From positions 337,391 to 374,533 of the forward strand of contig BFEA01000739.1 of assembly GCA_003427395.1 (NCBI GenBank): DNA of 37,143 nucleotides, in the 5' to 3' direction. Below, piece after piece: positions 22,620 through 32,146 of this stretch. The notes beneath the pieces were generated by a model that was not told the DNA's origin, ran no database searches, and worked only from the letters and a program-made list of their open reading frames with translations. Source of the DNA: Chara braunii. Taxonomy: Eukaryota > Streptophyta > Charophyceae > Charales > Characeae. Each line of letters starts with the position of its first letter. Position 1 is the first letter of the stretch. The translations under genes and the position numbers were made by a program.

Positions 22620-23235
22620 TCAATTTCTGCATTTTCTGGGATCTTTTATTTGTACTTGGTCTTGTATAAATCTTGGTAAGTCATTTTTTCTATCGGAAGC
22701 GTTGGCGAAATTTCTACAAAACCAAAGAGTTAGTCAAATTTTTTTTTTTCAAAGTTCAGTTTGTCTGATTTTTTGGCTTAGTAAACATTTGAGAAGTTTC
22801 ATTTTCTAGAGGGAGTGCTGCCCAAAATTTTGCTAATTCAGAGAGTTGGATAAAATTAAACCTTAAGAAATCAAAGTCATTTTAAATTCTGGACTTGGCT
22901 TGTATAAATTTTGGTAAGCTACATTCTCTACGGAAAGCGGTTTCGAAATTTCTGCAAATCCAAGGAGTTAGTCAAAATTTGACTTTTCAAAGTTCAACTT
23001 GTCTGATTTTTGTATATGGCTTAGTAAAAATCTGGGAAGTCTTCTTTTTTAAAGGGAGTGTTATCCAAATGTTTACTAATTCAGGGAGTTAGACAAAATT
23101 TGACTTTCAAAAGTTGACGATTATTTCTGTTTTCATATTTAGGTTGATATAAATTTTGAGAAGGCATTTTTCCTACGGGAAGCTCTGCTGAAATGTTCGT
23201 AGTTTAGAGGAGATAGATTATATTTTGACAGGTGC
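22620..23235. repeat. 120-bp ladder of structured units (R2)
   Basis: About five units. Each has an outer stem that varies, such as TTGTA/TGCAA with a G-T pair (22900-22904, 22953-22957) and TTAGTAAA/TTTACTAA (23021-23028, 23072-23079). Each also has an inner short hairpin, for example GGAA-type or CGGAA/TTTCG, and a GAGTTAGTCAAAATTTGAC-like segment. R3 has three such units, including a perfect GGGCAA/TTGCCC inner stem (26411-26416, 26420-26425). Confidence 0.7.
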
Positions 23236-23275
23236 CGACTCTGGCAATCCACCCTGTATGGGGGAGATTCTGTCA

Positions 23276-23317
23276 TAGGTCTACCTTTCTTTGGGTGTTG
23301 GCTTAGAGGTAGACCTA
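23276..23317. repeat. hairpin with 11-bp perfect stem
   Basis: TAGGTCTACCT (23276-23286) and AGGTAGACCTA (23307-23317) pair perfectly around a 20-nt loop. The cognate site in R1 (about 11,925-11,980) has diverged but still allows a stem with wobbles and a bulge. R3 lacks it. Confidence 0.85.
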
Positions 23318-24930
23318 GGTTTGACTGTCGGGAGAGTCTTGAGTGAGAACGTGTCATAGAGATTTGATCTCCACAGATTAACGATTTAGCTTGGATATTG
23401 ACCTGTTTTATGATACAGGCCCTCTTTGGACATTCGATCCAGGATTTGGATTAGATTCAGCTTGATCCTGCGAGGATCATCTTCTGTTATCACTGATAAC
23501 ATGTCGGTTGGTTAATCGTCGACTTGTCGACTCACGACACAACTTCGCTTACACCTGTACCTCAACTTGATTGCCTTAGCCGTGAAATTTGATATGTTTC
23601 TTTGAGGGTTTTAACCGGACTTGTTTTAATGACCATTATAAAGAACTTATGAGATTTATGAAAAGTTGGGTTATGACTGAGGCTTGAGTGTGTGAGGCTT
23701 GGTGTGAGCTACATGGAAAAGTAAAGTTGACCACATTGGTGTATGGCAATGTGTGTATTGTGTGTGCATGTGTTTTATGCAGGTTAGTATTTGAAGCTTG
23801 GTATATGAGTCGTACTTTGGAGGCAGTGAGAATGGCAACCATGTGACGCACGATCTGCATACCTGATGGGTTTACGTTTCCCCTTCTTTCATTTTATCTC
23901 GAGTTCTGATTTGATGTATAAGTGTTGGGTGTTTACTGATTTACTGATTGATTTTGCTTATTGATTTTTATAATTGGACGTTGTAGTCCGTGACAGCTGT
24001 CAAAGTAAAAACCCTTGACTTCTTTCCAGACCCTCGATGATAGAGATAGTCTCCAGGGCGATAAGAGACGATTGTCACCACAAGTATGAACCTGTGTACC
24101 ACCCACTCTCCACAGGGTGCAGAAGAGAATGTGGTTTTCAACCGCACTTGGCGGTTGTCGAGCGTCGAAAGATCAATCTCTCAACGCGCGTGTCAGCCAA
24201 CACTTGAGTGTCGAATATGACCCTCGAGATTAACGAGGACTGCATGAGTATGGGTACTACAGAGTACGCCATCATTGCGACTGCTTGCGTATGCTTGCAT
24301 CGCTAGTCGATATGAGAAAACCCTGCGTCCACTCGGTTTTATACTAAGTCTCGCACGCAACGCCTATCTGATTTCCGCATAGGAAAGTTATGGAATAACT
24401 ACTAAGGGACTAGGAGTGTTGTCGCGTTGTTTGTGCAGTGTCGTTCAGTATATGTATGTGTGCCTGTGCGTGCGTTTTATTTTTATATTCTTTATAGTGG
24501 TGTGCGCGTGGCATGTGGGATGCGTCCTAGTCGACCGGCGACGAGTCGCGCTTGGGACCGCAGCCCCCCAAGATGTCGGTTCGCATGCGGGTCCGATAGA
24601 GGCGTAATACTGCGTGTACCCCCTATGCTACAGCGAACGAGAAACGCCCTCGGCTGATCCACCTCTGCAATTGCAGTTGATCAATTTTCATATTGTGGAC
24701 TGGTAGCTCGGCGGGGATATGCCCACCGAAGGGAGGTGACAGCTCCCGTAAGGTGGAGGTAAGTCGCGCCTTGCGTAGACCCTATCATGTCGTAGGGGCT
24801 CGCGAGAGGTATGGCTGACGCACTCTGTCGGAGCGGCTTGCGGAAGCTCCATGTATATTCACGATGAGAATTTAGATCGACTCCTGCGTGACGCGGCCAG
24901 GAGGGTCCCTTGCTGCAGTTTGTGCTTTGC

Positions 24931-25380
24931 AAGTTTGATGTGATTGTGCCAGCACAGTCATGCTTGAATGTCAATGAGTGATCATTTATGTTTGCTACAC
25001 ATGCCACCAGCTGGCACCACGTACGTCTTCGTAGGGCTCCCCTCCCAAATCAGATGATCAACTTGCATCGAACATGGATGATCCCTGCTGGAGTTTTTAT
25101 TTTTATTTTGTAATAATTTCCAATCCGACCAATCCATCCGATCCATCCAGACCAATCTGGACATGGTCCGAACAATCCGGATCGGTCCAGTATCCCGGAC
25201 GTCTAGATCACGACCGGATCGACCAGCGGTTAGGGTCCGGATTGGTCTGGCGTCCGAGTCCGGGGTAGCCATGGTTAAAACGGATATATTTTTATTTTTT
25301 GAACGAAACTGAAACCTCATAAACTGACTCAATTTCGGTGGAAATTTCAAGCTTTTTATGGTCCAAAGTCCTTAAAACGC
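24931..25380. other. spacer with GGTCCGGAT-rich inverted repeat
   Basis: No gene. CCAGACCAATCTGGAC (25147-25162) and GTCCGGATTGGTCTGG (25235-25250) are inverted with one mismatch. The sequence between repeats CCGGA and GGTCC words, in the style of the MITE arms elsewhere. The CGGGGTAGCCATGG at about 25,262-25,275 resembles a MITE end, so this may be a decayed family member. Confidence 0.45.
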
Positions 25381-25515
25381 CGAACCCCTTGGATGTATCT
25401 GGACTTAGCTGGAGTCCAGGGGGTACGATGTTTTGAAAATGTCGTATCCCGTTGGATGTATCTGTACTTAGCTTGCATGTAGGGGGTAGGGCGTTTTCAG
25501 AACGGCGTATCCTAA
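25381..25515. repeat. tandem hairpin unit, two copies
   Basis: Two units start GGATGTATCTG and contain CTTAGCT. In the first, CTGGACT/AGTCCAG (25399-25405, 25413-25419) pair perfectly. In the second, the equivalent stem is CTGTA/TGTAG with wobbles. A linking hairpin ACGA..TTTT/AAAA..TCGT lies between them. Confidence 0.65.
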
Positions 25516-25596
25516 GGAGCTGAAAATATACATCTAAATCCGACCAATTCATTAGTTTTTAATTTTGTTAAAAAAATAAAATATATTTGTTTTGAC

Positions 25597-25958
25597 CTAC
25601 GTTGCGTAGAGTACACGTACGGGGGCTTCCCGTACGAAACGTACAGGTTATTTTTGTACGGGATCTGTATGGGAACCTGTACGTCTTGTACGCCCCTGTA
25701 CAAAAAAGCAAAAAAAAAAAAAAAAAAAACTCATCAAAAAAATCCGAAAAAAAAACGATGTGATGCAACAACACAAAACAACCAACATTTGGCTGAGCAT
25801 CATCTTCATATTTCGAATTTGATTAAAAAAAAAAAACAATACCAAATTAAAAAAAAAAAAAAAAACCCCTCGTACGGGCCCCTTAGCGTACGAGTAGCGT
25901 ACAAGTACAAGAGTACGAGTCCGTACTCGTACGAGGGTGCGTACAAGTGGCAACGTAG
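25597..25958. mobile_element. hAT-like MITE, GTACG-arm copy
   Basis: A 362-bp element with ends CTACGTTGC and GCAACGTAG (perfect 9-bp inverted repeat) and a perfect 8-bp target duplication GTTTTGAC (25589-25596 and 25959-25966). Both arms are dense in GTAC and GTACG words. The AT-rich core (about 25,755-25,835) can be aligned with the core of 3597-3877 in reverse. No coding capacity. Confidence 0.93.
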
Positions 25959-26612
25959 GTTTTGACAAAATTGATGTTTAATCATTTGGATAATTAATGA
26001 ACTATTTTATGTGGAAACGACATAGAAATTTTGGTGAGAGTACTTACCCATTGTGGTATGGACTTGCGGGTGATTGAGTGTGAGTTCTACTCGGTCTGAG
26101 TGTCAGCTTTCATAGTTAGTTGCTTTAGATGCTCGCCATATACTGGAGCTATAGGAGTTAGGTTGATTCATGCATTTTCTGAGTTAAGTTTAATTTTTTC
26201 ATAGGAGTTAATTCAACATCTGAAATTTCTGGGATAATTTTATTTCCTATTCCTAACTTTGTATAAATTTTGGAAAGTCATTTTTCTAAAGGAAGGGTTT
26301 CCCCAATTTCTGCAAATGCAAAGAGTTAGTCAAATTTGGTCTTTGCAAATTTCAACTTTTGTTTAAGTTTATATCTGAATTAGTAAAAATTTGAAAAACT
26401 CACTTTTCTAGGGCAATTGTTGCCCAATTTTTACGAAATCAGAAAGTTGGACAAAAATTGACTTTGAGAAGTCAGAATTATTTTTGAGTTGTATTTAGCC
26501 CTGTACAAATTTTGAAAAGGCACTTTTCTTACGGGAAGCGCTGCCGAAATTTTGTTAGTTTTGAAGAGTTAGATAAAATTTTGATAGGAGAGGTTTTGGC
26601 GATCCACCCTGT

Positions 26613-27056
26613 ATAGGAGAGATGTTGCCAAAATTTTTCTTCTTCTCCGGTGTTCAGTGAGTGATAAATTTAATATTTAGTCTTATGAGAATTTGAATGA
26701 GATGTGATATGGGAGTTTATTCTCCATACACTTAATGTTTAGTATTATGATTTTTGGTCATTTCGATTCAAGATCTGATAAGTTTTCGCTTGTTCATGCG
26801 GGGATCATTGTTTGTTATATTTTGATAATAGATTATAGGAGAGATGTTGCCAAAATTTTCCTTCTTCTCCGGTGTTCAGTGAGGGATAAATTTAATATTT
26901 AGTCTTATGAGAATTTGAGTGAGATGTGATATGGGAGTTTGTTCTCCATACACTTAATGTTTAGTATTATGATTTTTTGTTATTTCGATTCAAGATCTGA
27001 TAAGTTTTCGCTTGTTCATGCGGGGATCATTGTTTGTTATATTTTGATAATAGATC
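26613..27056. repeat. 222-bp tandem duplication in R3
   Basis: Units at 26613-26834 and 26835-27056 are nearly identical. Each starts ATAGGAGAGATGTTGCC and ends TTGATAATAGAT. R1 and R2 have one copy of the corresponding segment, so this is a recent, R3-specific event. Confidence 0.93.
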
Positions 27057-27238
27057 ACCTGGTTGGTTGATTGTAGACTTGTCGGCTCACGACACAACTT
27101 TGCTTACACCTGTACCTCAACTTGATGTCTTTGCCTTGAGATTTAATATGTTTCTTTGAGAGTTTTAACCGAACTTCTTCTAATGACCATTATAAAGAGT
27201 TGATGGGTTTTTATGAAAGGTTGGACAATGGTCGAGGC

Positions 27239-27603
27239 CTACGTAGCACCGTGTTCACGTTCGGAGGTGAACGCAAACATGTTCACCCGAACGCGGACAA
27301 GCGCCCCAAACCCTTCGAACACGAACATAAAAAATATTTCAAAAAAAATATATATTCTAAGAAAAATCTGAAAAACATATATATGTTATGTAAAACCACA
27401 ATACAAGCAACGTTTGCCTTGCAATCATGTTCAAATTCGTCGCCAATCATGAGTTAAAAATCAAAAATCGATTTTTTTTTTTTTTTTTTTTAACAGGTAA
27501 AAAATTATGTTCGCCCGAACATGTTTGCGAGCTGTTCGCGTGAACGTGCGAACACGTTCGCGCGAACGTGAAGGGCCGCGAACACGTTCGCCGTGCTACG
27601 CAT
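27239..27603. mobile_element. hAT-like MITE, GAACGCG-arm copy, with empty-site paralogue
   Basis: A 365-bp element with ends CTACGTAGCACCG and CGTGCTACGCAT. The flanking 8-mers are GTCGAGGC (27231-27238) and GCCGAGGC (27604-27611), 7 of 8 identical. It is closely similar to 12938-13368 in arms and core. The corresponding place in R2 (about 23,672-23,700, GACTGAGGCTTGAGTGTGTGAGGC) has a single target sequence and no element. It therefore inserted after R2 and R3 diverged. Confidence 0.93.
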
Positions 27604-27795
27604 GCCGAGGCTTCAGTGTGTGAGGCGTGGTGTGAGTTATAAGGAACAATAAAGTGAACAACATTGGTGTATGACAATGTGACGTTCATATGTGTCTGTG
27701 TTTTATGCAGGTTACTGTTTTGGAGCTTGTGTACGAGACTTACTTTGGAGGCAGTGAGAATGACAACCATATGTAGCACGATCTACACACCTAAT

Positions 27796-27797
<2 letters not shown>

Positions 27798-27831
<34 letters not shown>

Positions 27832-27835
27832 TTTN

Positions 27836-27870
<35 letters not shown>
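27798..27870. repeat. long T-tract with one undetermined base
   Basis: An almost pure T run broken by an A at about 27,830 and an N at 27835. In R2 the same place is a mixed pyrimidine stretch (about 23,872-23,898), so the tract expanded in R3. Its true length is uncertain. Confidence 0.95.
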
Positions 27871-27873
<3 letters not shown>

Positions 27874-28600
27874 CTCGAGTGCTGATTAGTACGTGGGTGC
27901 TAGGATGCCTGTTTATTTCCTGATTGATTTTGCTCTTTGGAATTATTATATTTGGACGTAAAAGTCCGTGACAGTCATCAAAGTTAAACCCCTTCACCTG
28001 GTAGCGGGCTCCATGACCATAAGCGTTGACCACCACAGTGGGTCGGAGCCCGTCCGCCTCCCACTCTCCACTGAGTGTAAAAGAGGGTGTGGTTCTCAAC
28101 CCCCTTAGCAGTTGTCTAGCGTTGAGAGATTAATCCCTCAAGCGCGTGTCATCCGACATTTGAGTGTTGAACGCAAACCTCGAGACCATTCAGGCTCACG
28201 CGATTAAGAGTACTAGGCAATACGTCATTGCTGCGATTGCTTGTGTATTCCTGCATGGTTAGTCGATTATGAGAAGTCTACGTCCACGCGTTATTTTATT
28301 ATGAGTCTCGCGCGTGACACCTAAGTGATTCAGTGTTGGGAAAGTTATGGGTTAGATAAAAGGAACTATGAGTGTTTTGTGTGAGTAACTTGATTCTATA
28401 TTTTGGCTTGGTGTAAAGCGTGGTAAGATGGATATGTCCTAGTCGACCAATGACAATCCCCGCTTGGGATTTCAGCCCCCCCAGTGCGTCGGCTCGCTTA
28501 CGGGTCCGATAGAGGTGTGCAACCGCTGTCACACTTTTCCTAGTTGGGCCACTTCAGGCGATAAGAAAACCAACAGGTTGTCACATAAGTCATTTGCAAT

Positions 28601-29104
28601 AAATAATTAAATAAATTAAATAGAGCATGTCTCTTCCTGTTATGTGCGTCTGGCTTCAAGCGAGACCCTTAAATTGCGGTCTTCGACGACCCCCGGTCTT
28701 AGGAATCTTTTATTTTGATTCGGAATAACAAAAATAATGTAAATAATAATTATGAAGTGTTGGTGTGCCATGCCTGTATCAATTTTGCCAACTTGCTAAA
28801 TTTGAGAACTGTGACAAGATCATCAGGAAAACATAATCATCAAGCAAGTCAATGCAAAGAATGAAGACTAACTGACTCAAAGCAAAGATAAAAATGAGTG
28901 AGGGAAAAGTGAGAACTCATACTAATCTCAGGGAGTACAAATGATCAGATATGGCCAACACTCGTCAGGAGTCTTCACTCATCACTCCTAGATCTCATCC
29001 TTAGTCTCTCATTTGGTCGTATGTCTCCCGTGTCCTGAACCACGTCTATGTACCTCCTGAGGTTGTGGCCTAGTTATGTAGAGTCACCTGAATCCGGCAA
29101 GTTC
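28601..29104. repeat. conserved flank between hairpin region and protein (R3)
   Basis: Reverse complement of the flank at 7,660-8,166 in R1. Uninterrupted here, which defines the insertion in R1. No frame is conserved between the copies. Confidence 0.7.
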
Positions 29105-29551
29105 CTAACACTTCCACTCGAGACTTATGATGCGGAAGTCAACCATAGTACAAAATTTCTCCCACAACGTAGGAAGATATGGTTGATAGAAGATCTCTCG
29201 CCTTAGATGCCTAAACTTAAATGGTTCGGTCACAACCTCGTAGTCGATCTCAGCAGGGGAGATATACCTCCTTGCTAAGTCAACTAAATCACCCCAGCAG
29301 GAACCGTCTGTAAAAAGGAAAGGAATTGGAGGCTTGGGATAGTCAACATAGAGCTTGGGTCCAAAGCTTCTGATCAGCCTTGTACCACTCTCATCAAGTT
29401 CCCATTCTCTTTCCTCAAGATACTTTGCTGCTAAGATACAGACAGAATGGAAGTGCCTATGAGTTTCTTTGCCTCTTTTCACGTAAAGTCTCAGATCATG
29501 AATGGTTCCTCTTGCGAACGCAGTGTGAACCACAAAGATTGACAAGTCTTC
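29105..29551 (-). CDS. unrecognised R-repeat protein, partial
   Basis: A 146-codon open stretch (stop at 29105) without an ATG where similarity begins. The first usable codon (29543-29545) is TTG, so it is probably an internal exon or a fragment. Upstream there is an in-frame TAG at 29552-29554 inside TTCCTCTCTGTAG, which looks like a plant 3' splice site, so the exon may start at 29551. The sequence is similar over most of its length to the broken copy at 7090-7659. Conserved parts are an N-terminal EDL/VV stretch, GK.T, Y(L/V)EER, PKLY or LKLY, GDLVDLA.RY, EIDY and LPTLWE. No signal peptide or membrane segment is evident. Function is unknown. A retro- or DNA-transposon structural protein is possible, but I cannot tie it to a family. 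Confidence 0.5.
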   Translation of the reverse strand, partial: EDLSIFVVHTAFARGTIHDLRLYVKRGKETHRHFHSVCILAAKYLEEREWELDESGTRLIRSFGPKLYVDYPKPPIPFLFTDGSCWGDLVDLARRYISPAEIDYEVVTEPFKFRHLRREIFYQPYLPTLWEKFCTMVDFRIISLEWKC

Positions 29552-29554
29552 CTA

Positions 29555-30485
29555 CAGAGAGGAACCCATATTGTGCAGCTTCCCGTTTTGAGCACGAAAG
29601 TATAACACATACTCAATGTATTTTTCTCCTTCAATTCCCTAGATTACATTCTCTCTCAAGACCGGTTTCTAAAGCTCCACACTCAAGATAGCCTCAACTT
29701 CCCAGTTCTCACGCTTATCATTATTAACCCCACATTTCATCATAAATATTTTTTCTTCTCTCATGGTCTCTGTCCCGACTGTATACTGCACGGCGCCGTT
29801 GCTTAAGGCCACTTGTTCTCGGCCTTGCTTAGGTCAATTCGGTAGATTGAAGCACAAAGGAAATGAAAGCTTCGAGACGATTCTTGGGGAGCAACCTTGC
29901 TGAAACTGGCCAGGACAGTCTCATGTCAATGACTATTACTGGTGGTTTTGCTAATCTCTTTTCTTTCTCATCTGATTCCCTAATTTATGCAATATAGTCT
30001 GCCTCAACGTCTTCTCACTTGTCCGATTTCTCTTGCGGAGGGTTGCATATCATCCACCCACAACTGAGTTCTGAATTATCCCTAAAAGGTGATCTTCGGG
30101 GAGAGTTCATTACTGGTTATTGATGATCCTTCTCGCCTGATCAGTAATCTCAATGGATGAGAGTGTGTTGTGAAGTCTCTCGTCTGCTCCGTGGAAGAAA
30201 ATGATATACTCAATAAACCTTTGTTCCTTCGCTGGCTCTAGTGCCTATTGTTTCATCGATTTTACGGGGTATTGGATGTCTTTGATAACACCTCCTTCCC
30301 AACCTTCCACTTTGTCACGGTGAAGCGCACAGGTCATCAAGAGAGTTTCTCCGTCGACCATCTTATTCCTCCCCCTTTATTGATTTGCGATTGCCTTAAA
30401 TCAATATTTTTTTTTAACAATAAGTGGAACTTCTTTGAATTTGGAGTCGGAAAACTGAAAATGGGAAACGGCAGTTGGCAGAATG
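29555..30485. other. upstream region of the R protein, no gene recognised
   Basis: On the minus strand, translation near 29,560-29,750 gives short stretches (for example NWEVEAILSVEL) that loosely resemble the R1 region at 6,830-7,080. Stops interrupt them. These may be older exons or decayed coding sequence. The + frame at 30248-30490 has no recognisable domain. Confidence 0.35.
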
Positions 30486-30487
30486 AC

Positions 30488-30625
30488 TAAGGGTTTGCCC
30501 AATCGTTAAACACTTGTGGTTGGCAGACTGGCTCCGGGCTTGCCCAATCATTAAACACTAGTGGTTGGCAGATTGGCTCGGGGTTTACCCAATCATTAAA
30601 CATTTGCGGTTGGTCTTGGGTTATA
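30488..30625 (-). repeat. 45-bp tandem repeat, 3 copies (15-residue peptide repeat on -)
   Basis: Three units of CCCAATC(A/G)TTAAACA...GGTTGG. On the minus strand they encode a repeating QP.(V/M)FNDW(A/V).PEP(V/I)C peptide inside an open stretch at 30487-30678. The third base differs between units more than the first two, which hints at former coding constraint, but there are only three units. It could be the upstream part of the R3 protein gene or an unrelated relic. Confidence 0.6.
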
Positions 30626-31036
30626 GTCAGATAATAACTGGAAAATTTACCAGAGGCAACTCCCGACGGGATCCCCAACTAAGTTTGAGTGTGGTGGTTC
30701 AAATCAGGTAATCCATCGTCAAGTCATTACTAAGGTTGCAAGACTTTTCACGGCCTGTCTCCTGTTAACTTTTCCTGATGAATCCAGAGTTGAGCGAAGC
30801 TCATTCGCCTATGGCACAAGGATCACCAAACTCTATTTTCTCATTCGTGTATAAAGAAGAGCACTAATTAGGCTTCCTCTTTCTATGTATTGATCAAGAC
30901 GCGGCAGAAGGCAATCCCTGATCAACTGGCGTGCATGTTGTCTTCTGCTATGTTGCACGCTGGCCGCGGCCGGTCCGGCCAAGTTTTTTCGGCCGCGGCC
31001 TCGGCCGATCTGATGGGCGGTTTTCAAAGCGGAGGG

Positions 31037-31084
31037 CGGGTTTGGGGTGGGGGGGTGGGGGGGGGGCGTAGGGGGGCACCCCCT
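31037..31084 (+). repeat. G-run cluster, possible quadruplex
   Basis: About ten G-runs of 3 to 10 bases with T, C or A spacers near the left end of the hAT element. On the minus strand, the direction of the transposase, it is C-rich, so a quadruplex would form on the other strand. Confidence 0.7.
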
Positions 31085-32146
31085 CAAAGTGACAGGGCAT
31101 TAAAAAAATGAAAAACGAGGGGGTCCTGCACATGGCCATGGAAGGGTGGGCCGCAAAAATTTGTGCGTCCCCCACGTGCGGGTTCTTCGATGCTGGGTGG
31201 CAGGGGAGAGGGTCTGGAACAGTAGAAAAAAAAATTAAAAAAAATTGACCCCTGCGAGGGCGGTCCAATGTGGGTTGGATGAGGGCCTGCTTGGGGCGGC
31301 CCGTGCGGCCAGGTCGGGTCGAAGCTGGACGGGGCTGCAGATGGCAAACCCCAGCCGGCTCAGGGCCTCAGGCACTGAAAGGCAAGCGTCGGTTTCATTC
31401 GTGAGGGTGATGACAGTTCGTGACATATTTTGAAACAACACATTCATGGGAATCATAAGTCAGACCCTTGTTGGCATACTAAAGTCAAAACACATTCAAA
31501 ATCAATCACAGTGCAGCGAACCATAAGTTTCAAACAATGTTAACAAGCAAGTGTGTCATAGTGTGTGTTCACTCATCAGACTGGTGGTGGACATTTTTGT
31601 AAGAACACATTTATTAGCACATCATCCCTATGTCGCATCTGAAATTAACAGCACATTCATAATGGAGGCATCCATGACATGCAGGTGCGTGGCATCGGAG
31701 AAACAAATAATTTGCAACAATCACGACAACAAACAACAAACCAGTCACCAAACAATAGCGACTCAGATGCAAGACCAATGTTGGTAGAGAAACACGAACA
31801 AGAGCAATTATATGACAAAGCATTTCAATGGAAATGCGTATGTACAAGGCTGAAGCCAAAAACAGGACCCGTCGTCTCTACTGTACAACCGAGTAGCAAA
31901 AAAAAACTGGACCTTATGTACAAGGCTGAAGCAAAAAAGTGGACCTATCGTCTTTACTGTACAACCGAGCAGCAAAAAAAAATAAAAAAATAAAAAAACC
32001 CTAATGTCCACATACTGTCGTCGTCTCCATGGAACAACATCGACATAAATATGCAACAACCCTGCCGACAGAGCGTCCAGGCTGTACAGCCACGCAAAAA
32101 AAAAAAAAAAAACTAATGAAAAAAAAAAAAAACCCCACAGACGTCG
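31085..32146. other. 3' non-coding part of the hAT element
   Basis: Lies between the transposase stop and the left end. It holds a 76-bp tandem duplication (units at 31841 and 31917, TGTACAAGGCTGAAG...CTGTACAACCGAG) and A-runs at 32,095-32,132. The first part (31,085-31,440) is GC-rich with open frames on both strands and no domain. 31,440-31,840 is AT-rich and looks unrelated, so a later insertion is possible. Confidence 0.5.
31841..31982. repeat. 76-bp tandem duplication
   Basis: Two units begin TGTACAAGGCTGAAGC and contain CGTC(G/T)TCT and CTGTACAACCGAG followed by A-runs. They differ by a few bases and small length changes. Confidence 0.92.

Larger units (their letters stand above)
21250..24930. 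repeat. R2: second copy of the hairpin-rich repeat
   Basis: Aligns with R1 in reverse complement and with R3 directly. From left to right it holds a GC-rich block (21,333-21,570), a covarying hairpin array (21,815-22,367), the 120-bp ladder (22,620-23,235), an 11-bp-stem hairpin (23276-23317), the GATCC and TGTTATC hairpins (23464-23501), and a GC-rich block ending at about 24,930. The protein seen beside R1 and R3 is absent here, so R2 is truncated at that end. A block of about 450 bp (about 24,600-24,930) is shared with R1 but missing from R3. Confidence 0.78.
26010..28620. repeat. R3: third copy of the hairpin-rich repeat
   Basis: Collinear with R2 from about 22,440 onward (shared GAGAGTACTTACC, AGTTGCTTTAG.TGCTCGCCA, GCATTTTCTGAGTTAAG). 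It has three ladder units instead of about five, a 222-bp internal tandem duplication, a MITE, and an expanded T-tract. It lacks the roughly 450-bp GC block of R1 and R2. It ends with a segment (28,540-28,600, ACTTCAGGCGA and CATTTGCAA) shared with R1 but not R2, and then leads into the protein. Confidence 0.78.

Noticed and set aside
24700-24860. Possible tRNA or small structured RNA in the GC-rich end of R2
   Set aside because: I could not build an acceptor stem with the expected T-loop sequence, and the block is part of a repeat shared with R1.
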